Shown piece by piece: positions 9,824 to 19,851 of a stretch of DNA of 64,000 nucleotides. The notes under the pieces are model-generated. The model saw only the letters and a program-made list of their open reading frames with translations. It ran no database searches and was not told the DNA's origin. The DNA comes from Roridomyces roridus (Eukaryota; Basidiomycota; Agaricomycetes; Agaricales; Mycenaceae): positions 2,914,001 through 2,978,000 of the forward strand of contig JARKIF010000001.1 of assembly GCA_029378245.1 (NCBI GenBank). Reading direction: 5' to 3'. The number at the start of each line of letters is the position of its first letter. Position 1 is the first letter of the stretch. Both the position numbers and the translations under genes were made by a program.

Positions 9824-12134
9824 ATGGTCCGCAATATCATGAGCAAGCTCCTGCTCGCCGCCGGTGTCCTCTCTTCCGCCAATGCTTACTTTCTGTTCGC
9901 CATGAGTCTGTGCTTGTCTCTACTGCCCTGCTCGTATATTCAAACTGAATCTAGACGATGTTATCGCCACCGAGCGTCTTGACCCCATCGTCAATCCCGG
10001 TTAGTTGTGCCTTGACTGAATCCCGACTTTTTCCGACACTTTTCAGGCGGAGTCTCGGGCCACACGCACACCAGTGAGTGCTGCGGTCCCGTGCGCAAGT
10101 CGTTGTTAACCACTCCCCCCAGTCTTTGGTGGGAGCAACTTCCGCGCTACTACCAATACCAGCTTCCTCAGGCAGAGCGAGTGCACTTCCTCGCCCATTA
10201 ACGAGGACAAGTCCGCCTACGTACGTCTCATTTCTTCGTCCATCGACTCTACTGACCACCCTTGTAGTGGGCTCCGACTCTCTACTTCCAGCAAGTTGTT
10301 CCCACCTTGCCGGACTCTTTGCTCACGGACTCCACAGGTGGAAAAACGGATCTTTTACCAGCGTCTCCGGCAACCCCGTCATGTGTGTCTTTTTTTTGCT
10401 ATCTTTACCGCGGCTGATGTTTTCTGTAGTTGTGAGTCCATCTTCTTCTCCTCGGCGCCCGCTCATTCTGTGCAGACTACCTGTTCTCGGACACCCCCGG
10501 CACGACCACGCCCTTCCCTGATGACGTAGGTCGCTTTTCTATGGATATCGAGTCGAGCTCACCATGCATGCAGTTCCGTATGATCAGCGGTACGCCCACG
10601 CTCCGGAGGTATGTCGGTTGTTCGCTCATCATGACGCCCGTGTTGACGTCTCGGGCAGCTACAACGCCAGCAGCTACGCTCAGCAAGCCGTCACTTTCCT
10701 CTGCCTCGACTTCAACGGCGTCACCACCAAGTCCAACGAGCTCCCTTCTACGAACTGCCCCTCGGGTATCCGCGCTCAGATTGTAAGCCTTCCACTCTCG
10801 TCCACGGCGTGTTTCTGACGGGCGGTGATAGAACTTTCCCTCGTAAATCCATCATTACCCGTGCTTTTTTTTGCTTGTTGTTTACCCTTCGCAGATGCTG
10901 GGACGGCAAGAACACCGACTCCTCCGACCACAAGTCGCATGTCGCATACCTCTCTGGCGGCCCTGACTCTGGCACCTGCTCCGACCCCAAGTACCCCGTT
11001 ACGCTTCCCCGGGTATTCATGGAGGTAAATTGGACTCTGATTTGACATGGATCGTTCTCCCTGACACAACGGCGACAGATGTACCTGGACACGGCAACGC
11101 TCTACGGCCAGCGGGATCAAGCCATGAACCCCGACCAGCCCTTTGTGTATGCTATGGGCGATCCCACCGGGTACGGGTATCACGCTGGTACGTAGTTATT
11201 TGTTTGGATGCATTTTTTTTTCTGACGAGATGTGTAGACTTTTTGATGGGTTGGGAATCTGGTGTTCTCCAAAAGGTCGTCGATGGCTGCAACTGCAATC
11301 CCTATGGTGACCCGACGTGCTGCTCCGACGCCGGCATCTTCACTTTCACGCACGGTGGGCAGTGCCGTATTACCCAGGGCGTTGACGAAATCGGCAAGTT
11401 CACACTTAGCCCTTCATCTACTGAATACTGACCCGACTGCAGTCACTGGTACTCTCGACAAGCTCCCCGGCAACAACCCCGTCGTGCCCCTGAACGGCGT
11501 CGCGCAGAACCTCGCTGCCTCTGTCACGCCTGCCTTCATCCAACCCGTCTACGCGTACACCGGTTCTTCCCCTACGCAGACGGGTAGCCCTGTTGGCGCG
11601 CCTGTCACCGCCACCGGTGCCGCTCCCACCTCGAGCACTGCAGCTCCTCCTGCCAAATCTAGCGCTGTGGCGAGCTCTTCGTCCCAAGCAGCTGCTGCTG
11701 GCTCCTCATCCAAAGCAGCTGTTGCTAGCGCTTCGTCCCAACAGGCTGCTGCTAGCTCGTCGTCCCAACCGGCTGCTGCCAGCCCCTCGTCCAAAGCGGC
11801 TGATGCTAGCTCTTCGCCCGCCACGGCCAAGACCTCGTCGACTGCTGCCCCCGCCCAGGCTACCCAGCCAGCGGCCCCGGGTAACAACCCCGCGGCCCCT
11901 AGCAGCAAGGCCACCGCCAGCTCGACAAAGAGCGCCAGCACCTCCAGTTCTACGCACGGTTCCTCGCCCAACCCGGGCTCGGGCTCCAACAAGAGTGGAC
12001 ACTGCAAGCACAACAATGCTGGCCACAAGCGCAACCAATTTGGTCGTAGCAGACTCACTTTCGACGAACCCGCCGCGCCCCGCTACGAGTCGCCCTTCCG
12101 GCGCTACCCCAGTGGCGCGGATGATGCCCTCTAA
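9824..12134 (+). CDS. DUF1996 domain secreted protein
   Basis: Fifteen exons: 9824-9905, 9955-9999, 10047-10073, 10123-10220, 10268-10290, 10338-10382, 10430-10431, 10476-10525, 10574-10608, 10659-10782, 10832-10842, 10895-11024, 11079-11187, 11238-11393, 11443-12134. They total 1629 nt and give 542 aa. A short signal peptide (SKLLLAAGVLSSANA) precedes DUF1996 hallmarks: ERLDPIVNPGGVSGHTHTIF, CWDGKNTDSSDH, YGYHADFLMGWE and a Cys-rich CNCNPYGDPTCCSDAG. The C-terminal 200 residues are a Ser/Ala-rich repeat tract, probably O-glycosylated, with a basic end. DUF1996 proteins are secreted fungal proteins of uncertain activity. Two introns are GC-AG, and exon 7 is only 2 nt unless a single longer intron is used. 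A TATAA box (9786-9790) lies about 35 bp upstream of the ATG. Confidence 0.9.
10383..10475 (+). other. Adjacent-intron pair or twin intron with a 2-nt exon
   Basis: A 47-nt intron-like segment (GTGTGT...TCTGTAG) is followed by TT and then a 44-nt intron-like segment (GTGAGT...TGTGCAG). Removing both gives Val-Ile-Tyr-Tyr-Leu-Phe in frame. A single intron starting at the weaker donor GTGTCT (10385) gives Val-Met-Tyr-Tyr-Leu-Phe, also in frame. Both halves match the usual intron length in this gene. Confidence 0.55.
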
Positions 12135-12549
12135 ACCGACTCACGCAACATTTCCTCTTTCGTCTCTTGGGTTCCATTCGTCTCACACTCTTTCACTCAC
12201 TATCGTTTTTGCATCCACGGCACTAGTCTTGTCATCTCACTCGCTCTGTCTCTCCTCTCCATATCTTTTAGCCGCCCAGTGCGGTGTGCACATACATACA
12301 TCCTCTGTCGTGTATCCCAGCCTGTCCTCTGGTTGGGAAGGGGTGCCTCCAAGTCGGGGCATTGATACAAGTTACATATACATACATCGGTCCTCTAGCT
12401 AGCTACATAGGATACATACCAAACGCGCATGCGCTCCAATTGCAATCAAGTTCAAGTTCATTGAAAGAGCGTCCTCATTGAGAGCAGATATACATAGTCG
12501 ATACAAATGTCAAATAGATACAGTCAGACTTGAAGCTTGATTCCTAGGT

Positions 12550-14058
12550 TCAATCGTCCAATAAATTAAAGATGACTTCCTGCACCGCGCTCCCCGGCGC
12601 CGCACGTATCACATCCGCGAGCTCCATGCGCAAAACAGGGGCCATCTTCTCGACAGAGCCTTTAGCGAACGAGACACGAGTCAAGTTCGGGAAGAGTGCG
12701 AGCCAGGGCGCTAGCGCCCGGATCGTGCCTGCACGGAAGCGCGCGGGGTATTCGACGGACAGTTGGAGCTCGTGCACGCGGATGAGGCGGGTCTCGGGGG
12801 TATCACGTGCTTCGACGTCGGTGTGCCAGGGAAGGCCGGTGCCTGCGAGGTGGAAGAAGAGTGCGAGGTGGAGGGGATGTGTGCCTGGGAGGCTGGCGAG
12901 GGCGGTGAGGGCGTCGCGATAGGCGGTGGTGTCGAAGACGACGCGCCCGAGGGGCATATGTTTCACCGAGGGGAGGATGCTGATGTCGATGTGCTCGACG
13001 TTGGCTGCAGCGGGGAGGAGGTAGGGTATGTATGTAGCAGGGGCAGCGAGGTTCGTTATTTGACTCTCGGACTCGGCTGGTATGGGAGTGGCGATGAGAG
13101 AGGATCGTCTAATCGAGTTGGGCCCACAGAAAAGACGTGTGAGATGTGGATGCCGCTGCATCAAGGCAAGCAGCTCCGTGAGTGCGAGTTCTGTGTTGGC
13201 TCGGACTGTTAGCCACTGTAGGTGGCCTCCCAAGTCGAGAGATGAGAGGAAGGAAGAGTACACGGAATCCGAGAGTTCGGATATTGGCCTCAGCGCAAGC
13301 ACAGGCCGTCGGCTCTCCGTTAAAGTAACGAGAGTGAACTTGCCCGGCAGACTTTGGACGCGCATCCAGTCATCAAAGACGAGGAGCCCAGCGTCTTGGA
13401 TGATACGCTCGTCCTGCGGCCATTGGGGTCCGACTATACGCTGGTAGGCCCATGCCATGAAGACCCCGAGATTGATTATTGCCGACACGAGGTACGCAAA
13501 GAGGAGGGGAATTCCGAACAGGACGATGAGGATCTTCATCGTCTTGGGAAGCGTATTCGAGTCGAGCGGCGGTGGGAGTAATTTCCATCGGATGGGCGGG
13601 GTTGACCGCGGGCGCGACAAATATGTCGTGTCTCCCTTGACAATCAAGAATGTGGTATCCTCGGCCTGGGGGATACGCGCCAGGAGATGGACCGTCTCCC
13701 TCCTCGTCCTTTGCAGCATATATTGCCGATTAAACACCAGAATGTCTGGTATCGGCGCTGTTATGGACAAAATGGCTGCGAGTGTCTTGTATCTCAGCCG
13801 GCCCGTTGTACCTATATCTCTGAAGCATATCAGCTTCTGAATTGGACGAATGTGGGCCACCACGAGGATAAGGTAGAAAGAATCCGACAACGAGAGGGTC
13901 CCAGCTTCGACATCGGATCGAGAAATATTGGAGCGGGATAGCAGAGGGAGCAATGCAAGGTGGCGATAGCGCACAGACGTTCGGACCAACGCCCAGAGGT
14001 CCCTACTTTCGAGAAAGCAGCATATTCGATCGACGAGTTCGTTTGGGAGCAGATCCAT
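12550..14058 (-). CDS. F-box protein (paralog 2 of 3) with a predicted membrane segment
   Basis: Intronless ORF of 502 aa. The F-box is at the very N-terminus (MDLLPNELVDRICCFLESRD). It shares the FYLILVVAHI block and the rest of the architecture with paralogs 1 and 3. Between about residues 174 and 205 it has a strongly hydrophobic stretch (ILIVLFGIPLLFAYLVSAII and beyond) that could span a membrane; paralogs 1 and 3 have more polar sequence at this place. It is divergently transcribed from paralog 3, with 368 bp between start codons. Likely an SCF substrate adaptor; target unknown. Confidence 0.8.
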   Translation of the reverse strand: MDLLPNELVDRICCFLESRDLWALVRTSVRYRHLALLPLLSRSNISRSDVEAGTLSLSDSFYLILVVAHIRPIQKLICFRDIGTTGRLRYKTLAAILSITAPIPDILVFNRQYMLQRTRRETVHLLARIPQAEDTTFLIVKGDTTYLSRPRSTPPIRWKLLPPPLDSNTLPKTMKILIVLFGIPLLFAYLVSAIINLGVFMAWAYQRIVGPQWPQDERIIQDAGLLVFDDWMRVQSLPGKFTLVTLTESRRPVLALRPISELSDSVYSSFLSSLDLGGHLQWLTVRANTELALTELLALMQRHPHLTRLFCGPNSIRRSSLIATPIPAESESQITNLAAPATYIPYLLPAAANVEHIDISILPSVKHMPLGRVVFDTTAYRDALTALASLPGTHPLHLALFFHLAGTGLPWHTDVEARDTPETRLIRVHELQLSVEYPARFRAGTIRALAPWLALFPNLTRVSFAKGSVEKMAPVLRMELADVIRAAPGSAVQEVIFNLLDD

Positions 14059-14426
14059 TGGTGGACAAGGAGTAGGCTCGAGACAGCCTCTCTAGTAGTG
14101 TCGTGAATCTGAAGAAACCCGTTCAGATCAAGTACTAGCGCCCGCCGCCCGGTTGCCGCCCGGTGTGACCGCGGAAGACAAGTAGGAAAGTGACGCTCAG
14201 GCAAGGCTTTCGGCATCATGACGTCGCGCCTCGTTTCTCGTTTCCTCTCATCTTGCTCACAGTTTAGCTGTGGTCCAAGGACATACAGCTGCGACGGCTC
14301 CCAAGTCTGCTATAGCCGACTCGGACAACACCGATTACACTGCCATGCCGCCTTCACTCTTCCGAATGGGTTGTCACCGACGGCGCTGTCCCTTTTAACC
14401 AGCGTCCCACAATCCCTTGCCATCCG

Positions 14427-15872
14427 ATGGATAGCTTACCAGAAGAACTATTGGACCGCATTTGCTCCTTTTCGGACCGAGACTGGCAGGAACTATGCAC
14501 GGCGATGCACATATCCTCCCGCCTTCGCCGTGTCGCGTCGTCCTACCTACTTTCCCTGCTGGACATCTCGCAGTCCGACGTCCAAGCTGGCACCGTCAAA
14601 CTCGTCCTCTCACACGCATTCCAGCTCGTCGTGTTTGTCGGCCATATATGCCCAATACAAACCCTCGAATGTCAGAACCTTGCAGAGGATGACATCCGGC
14701 GATTGGCTCGCATCCTCGGTGCCACGACGCTCATTCCAAACATCCTCATCTACGAAGGATTGGACTGGAGGCATACGCATCTGCGGCGCCCCCTCGCCTT
14801 GGATCTCCTTACACACCTCCCCCAAACCGCCACAGACACCTTGTTGATTGTTTCGGACAATTCGACATATGTCTCTCACCCTCGTACATTGCCAAAATGG
14901 TCCCCTTCTGGACATCATTCCATGCGTGCGCGGCTCGTGCACCTTTTCTGGGCGGTCATCGACTGGGGCACATTTGGTCGTCTGATCCCTCGCGCACGGA
15001 TCACACAAACGCGTATATTACAAGACCTGCATCCAGATCACCTTTACTTTGACGATTGGATACACATCCAGCGTCTGCCGGAAAACCATACGCTCGTCGC
15101 TTTCAAATGCTCCGCGCCTTGGGGGCAGGGTCCCTTTACTATCAAGCATCTCCCCGGTATCACCGAGTCCGTCTACTCGGCCTTCTTCGCGTCTCTCGAC
15201 CTCCAGTTCAAGAGTTTGGCAGTCAAGCCAGAGAGCAATGTAATGCTTTCAGATTTCGCGGCCTTTGTCGCACGCCAGGAGAATCTGCGCATTCTCACAT
15301 GCGCACCCAATTCGTTCCGACCTTCCTCGCTGGTATCAGCGTCGCCCGTTCATCCACATCTCGCGAGCAAGATAACCCATCTCAGCGCACCCGCCTCCTA
15401 CATCCCGCATCTCCTTCCACTCGCTCCAAACGTCGAGCGGATATACGTTACACCGGTCCTCGACCATGTCGCCTATTGCACGGCCCTCGAAGCCATCGCT
15501 CGTCTCCCGGGGCTCCCCGACCTCGCCCTATCTCTCACCTTCGACCTCACCTCCACATACCTGCCGTGGCAGATCGGAGAAACGATTGACATTGACGACG
15601 CCCCCGAGGCACGCCTCCACCGCGTCGGGCACCTGATGCTCTGCACCACGGGGTCTGCGCGCTACACCACTTCCACAATCCGTGCGCTTACACCATGGCT
15701 GGGACGTTTCCCGGATCTGCAACGTCTTTCGTTCGCCGAGAATGCCATGGAGGCGATGGAGACTGAGCAGCTTCTCCGGACGTCCGAGGCCATCGCTGCG
15801 GTGTGTCCTGGGATGAGTGGTCCTCGGGACGTTGTTTTTCATATCACGGAGGAGGAGAGCATGCCGGCGTAG
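14427..15872 (+). CDS. F-box protein (paralog 3 of 3)
   Basis: Intronless ORF of 481 aa starting MDSLPEELLDRICSFSDRDW, the F-box. It shares with paralogs 1 and 2 the segments FVGHICPIQTLE, FDDWIHIQRLPE and APASYIPHLLPLAPNVERIY, and a C-terminal region. The divergent arrangement with paralog 2 suggests an inverted duplication. Expected role: Skp1-binding adaptor of an SCF ubiquitin ligase; target unknown. Confidence 0.8.
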   Translation: MDSLPEELLDRICSFSDRDWQELCTAMHISSRLRRVASSYLLSLLDISQSDVQAGTVKLVLSHAFQLVVFVGHICPIQTLECQNLAEDDIRRLARILGATTLIPNILIYEGLDWRHTHLRRPLALDLLTHLPQTATDTLLIVSDNSTYVSHPRTLPKWSPSGHHSMRARLVHLFWAVIDWGTFGRLIPRARITQTRILQDLHPDHLYFDDWIHIQRLPENHTLVAFKCSAPWGQGPFTIKHLPGITESVYSAFFASLDLQFKSLAVKPESNVMLSDFAAFVARQENLRILTCAPNSFRPSSLVSASPVHPHLASKITHLSAPASYIPHLLPLAPNVERIYVTPVLDHVAYCTALEAIARLPGLPDLALSLTFDLTSTYLPWQIGETIDIDDAPEARLHRVGHLMLCTTGSARYTTSTIRALTPWLGRFPDLQRLSFAENAMEAMETEQLLRTSEAIAAVCPGMSGPRDVVFHITEEESMPA

Positions 15873-16065
15873 TCATCGCTCGGATACCCAGGACGCCGTT
15901 GTCGTGTCTGTCGCTTGTTCCGATTCATAGTATTGCATTCATTCATTCTATCTACATACGGTCCGAAACGTTCTAACTACTTTACGAGCATTGTATTTAG
16001 TGTCCATGATCACTGTCCCAAGAGTAGAGAAATAGAGTAAATGTCCGAGAGAGAGCAAAAAATAA

Positions 16066-17021
16066 TCAGAAATGCGGAATCTTCCACCGGCCCAACATAA
16101 ACCGGATCCTCATACCCAAATGAAACTTCCACTTGAGCAAAATGTCTTCTTTATAGTGCCACTCCTCCACCTCCACGGTCGCCTCCTCCTCCTCCGCCCT
16201 CTGATTTTCGACTTCTTCCAAGATCATAGAATGCACGGCCCCGTCGAGAGACTGGAACCACGGACTTCCCGCCATCGTGGCAGGCATGAGGACGCGAGGA
16301 GATTGGACTTGGTTAGGTCCTGCTTGCGGTGCTCCCGACGACGTGAACCGCGGGGTCGGATTGAGCACTGCGGCGGATGGGACAATGTCAACAGTGGCCT
16401 TGGGGAAGCCCGGGGTCGGTGAGACCAGTCTTTGAATAGAAGATGTAACTGTGGGTGCGCGCGGCGCGGGTATATCGGTGTGTGTGGAGAGGAGGGAGTC
16501 GGAGTTTAGATGTTCTTCTTCAATAACATGGAGTTCCCTCCCGGGGAAACGCTTCGAACGGGGTTTCATCGTGGAAGAGTTAATGCGGGGGAGGGGCGCA
16601 AGACTCTGGGATGCGGTGGGTGCGGTACGCCTCGCAGAGGTCGAAGGATGGCCGAGGCCAATAGGGGTGTTGGTGAAGGAAAAAGTGTCGACGGGGGGTG
16701 CAGTAGAAGTAAAAACGGTGGCTCGGCCGACTTGGTAAGGCTGGGGCGGAGGGAGGGAGACCTGGATATGCGCAAGAGTCTGCGTGGGACGCTTTCTCGA
16801 GGTGCACACTGCTACGACTCGTCGGGTCACTGGACGGCTAGGAGCAGCTGAGACCGTGGTTGTGGTCGACTTCTGCGGGCGATAGGTGAGACGATGGGGA
16901 GAAGGAGAGAAGCAGATAGACTTACCAATGTCCAGAGGTCACTATTTGGCAAAGAAGACATGCGGGGGTGGTGTATGGCGTTTGCAAGGGATGAGGAGGA
17001 ACGTTGAGCTAATGTAGCCAT
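16066..17021 (-). CDS. Hypothetical Ser/Pro-rich protein
   Basis: Two exons (17021-16926 and 16872-16066) give 300 aa in frame, with a 53-nt GTAAGT...GCAG intron. The start at 17021 (MATLAQRSSSSL) is chosen over an in-frame Met at 17114, which would add a hydrophobic leader-like 31 residues. The middle is disordered and rich in Pro, Ser and Thr. The C-terminus is acidic (QRAEEEEATVEVEEWHYKED) and then basic/aromatic (KWKFHLGMRIRFMLG). No family recognised. Confidence 0.55.
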
Positions 17022-17368
17022 GGAATCGCAATAGAGATGGGTAAAGCTGGTTTTGAGAAGTAGTTCGAGAAGAGAGAGCAAGTAGAGGTTGAGAAAGCAG
17101 CAAAGAGGTTTCAAGTGGTGGTGGTGGTAGGAAGAGAAAAGAATGATTTGTTTGGTCGCGAGCAGCGAGACATCTTTAGGGGTTGATCAAACTCACATCA
17201 GCTATACAAGTGCATTCGGGCGCGGTTTAACCAGATGGGCACAATACAAGGATTAAAATTATAAACAACCGAAGCTGTCGGAGGTACATATGTACGAGTC
17301 GAGCCGACTAAAGCTAGCGGTGGACGGCGTACACTCAACGGAATCACGCATATTGGAACTCGTACCTC

Positions 17369-19421
17369 TCAATGCTCACTAAATATTCGCGTCAGCCCAG
17401 TTCCTCGTGAATAGAGAGTAACTCACCACGTATTGAATTCCTGGAGAAATTTTTCAGCCAAGAGTCAGAAAAACGAACAGACATACCCTCTCAAAAAACT
17501 GGGTATTAACACTTTTAATCATGACACTGCGCTCCTTCATCAACTTCCCCCGAATCCCCTCCGCCTCTGCACGAGACATCGTTCCCAGAACAAGACTGCC
17601 GATATAATCCAACAACTCCACAGGCAACATCGCAAGCCTCGACGAGGCAGCGCGTTCGTGCGCGACCTGTAACAATGTGTACTTGACAATGTCCCGCTGC
17701 CGCGGGCCTACAACCGAGGTCGATGGGACGTTGACGGTCGGATCGACAAGGAAGAATATCAGGATTTTGCGTACGCCCGGTTTTGTTTGGTCGACGAGTC
17801 GGCACGGGGATACCTGGATCCAGTTAGCGGATGAGAAAAGTTCTGGCATCCGACTCAACCCACCCTGTGCTGGTAGATGTTCGGGAACGCAACACAACCC
17901 CTGCTCCAGTCTCTACGGACCCGATGTCCTGAGTGCACGGATCACCCCTTGCATAAATCAGTACACGGTCTGCAAAGGAAACTGACCTACCCACTGAATC
18001 ATACCATACAGGTTCCGCGTGCATATGGTATCGTTCAAATATCGTCGGTGATAATCTGGAGCTGCGGTCGCCGCCCGGAAGCTGAGATCACAGGCCTCAA
18101 TGTTCTCGGAATCGTAAGGGTATATGAATGTAGAAATGATACACTCCCCTGCCGTCCCTGCATACCGCTACCATCAGAAGGGCTTGGAAAAAAGGAGAGA
18201 GCGGACTCGGACCTTCGACATGCCATATCCCGCCCGGATACTCGGGCTTCTCGGGCGTCAACACAATATCTGCGAGTTTGACGTTAACCTGTATCCTACT
18301 CTCCGCGAGCGAGAATTTCTTTTCAGGAAGCCTCTCGAATGGCCCTCTGTATGGCCAGCACTCGTAAAGCTCGAACGACCCACAATCAATCTTGCTCTGC
18401 AGCCAGGCGTAGTAATCCCGTGCCCGCTCCAGCTCATCTTCCCTATGCTTGACCAAACTGGACGCTGCGTCTCGGATACACTCGAAAGTGGGATACAACC
18501 GAAGCAAGCCCGGTCCAGTATCAAGAGCAGAGAGGACGCGCTCCCACATGGGAACGGCCTGTTCTAGTATGCGTTCGATGACGGGAACCAGTGTATCGTG
18601 GTATTGCGGGTGAATGTTGTTAATGTAAGAAGAAGCTAGCTTGACCACACCCTTGTCATCAACCTGAAAATCGGACGGGAGCCACTGGAATCGATGCGAG
18701 ATGAACATCGCGTCAATCTGGTCGTCCTGGTCGTATGGTGAGTAGATCGTCGAGTATTGCTCGCCAGAAAAAGGGCCTTATGTCTGCCAATAGAGGAGCG
18801 GGTACATGGACGGATGGACGAGATCCAGAACGCGTCCCTCTGAGCCTGGATGCCAGTCTTTTTCTTGCTCGGGAACGTCGTCTAGTGCTTTCACGGCTCT
18901 TTGGAGCGCTTCCGTGAGATCCTGGGGTATGAGATAATCTGAAAAGAATATTGCATGGTATGGACCGCACTGAGACAAATCAATCTGGGCCAGAGGATAG
19001 CGAGTAGTGGACGAACCTCGATCCCCGTCTTCTCATCGCGCAACTCGGCATAACCGTCCAATTCATCCATGACATAGTCGTACTACGACTCAATGAGTCG
19101 GAGAGCGTTCACACTAATGAAAGTACAGACCATTTGGTCCGTCAATTTCTCTCCGTGCTTCAAATCCTTCTGCTGCTCCTTTGCCTCCTGAATCCATTTG
19201 CTACGCATGGCGGGATCTCGCATCTTCTCCCACCAGCGAGGCGTTTGCCTGATAAGAGAGGATAGACGACACATGCGAAGCTCGGCAAGCGTTCTTGCTC
19301 CCCAGCGGCCAGGGACAGATTCGTTCAGTCCATCGCGAGGGTCTTCGTGGAAGGGATGAGGGAAACGAGCGTGCGGCGCCTCCTCCACGGAGGCAGAGGC
19401 TGACTGCTCGTCCACGGGCAT
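17369..19421 (-). pseudogene. DUF4246 paralog A, disrupted
   Basis: Starts at 19421 (MPVDEQSASASV) and follows the exon plan of the intact copy C. It has the 47-nt intron before CGPYHAIFFSDY and the terminal 10-nt exon at 17378-17369, encoding the end of Cys-Glu-His-stop. Lesions: an in-frame TAA at 18780-18778, where copies B and C have a Tyr codon (ETYGTF); a +1 shift at about 18155-18167 after HVEG, where B and C read GMAGESIVSTFIY; and a -1 shift near 17905, after which FPNIYQHR is read out of frame. It retains WHPGSEGRVLDLVHP and SYINNIHP. Probably non-functional. Confidence 0.8.
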
Positions 19422-19504
19422 GAAGGTGGAAGGATCTCTAAAGTGTAAAAGCCTGAGTGTAAGCAGTCGCCGCGAACGTCACTCGGATCAAAGACATCAG
19501 GACA

Positions 19505-19523
19505 CGGTCACGCATCTCGCTTA
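19505..19523. repeat. CGGTCACGC element, copy 1
   Basis: CGGTCACGCATCTCGCTTA, about 84 bp upstream of the ATG of DUF4246 copy A. Near-identical words lie upstream of copy B (21980-21998) and after the hydrolase gene (26381-26399). It may be a shared promoter element or simply part of the duplicated unit. Confidence 0.5.
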
Positions 19524-19851
19524 TTCGGCCGCGGCGATTGGGCGGCGACGCGCGGCCTGCGCGCGACACCACTTCTCGAAAACAACCCAGGACACAGTCA
19601 CTCACAACATACAACTTGGGCCAGATATTCACTGAGACTCCCACCTTAATCTACTGTACAGACAGGTTGGGAAAAGACGGCCGTCAACGTGAAAAGTTAA
19701 AACCGCAGCAAAGAGGTTTGACGTAGTGATAGATCGCACAGTATGGACATGGTAGACATGGCGGACCAGTGCGCTCGACAGCGGACGACCAACAAATTTA
19801 TAAATTGACTTATAGAAACAAAGCGAAGTTATGTTGTCCATTGCTGAAATC

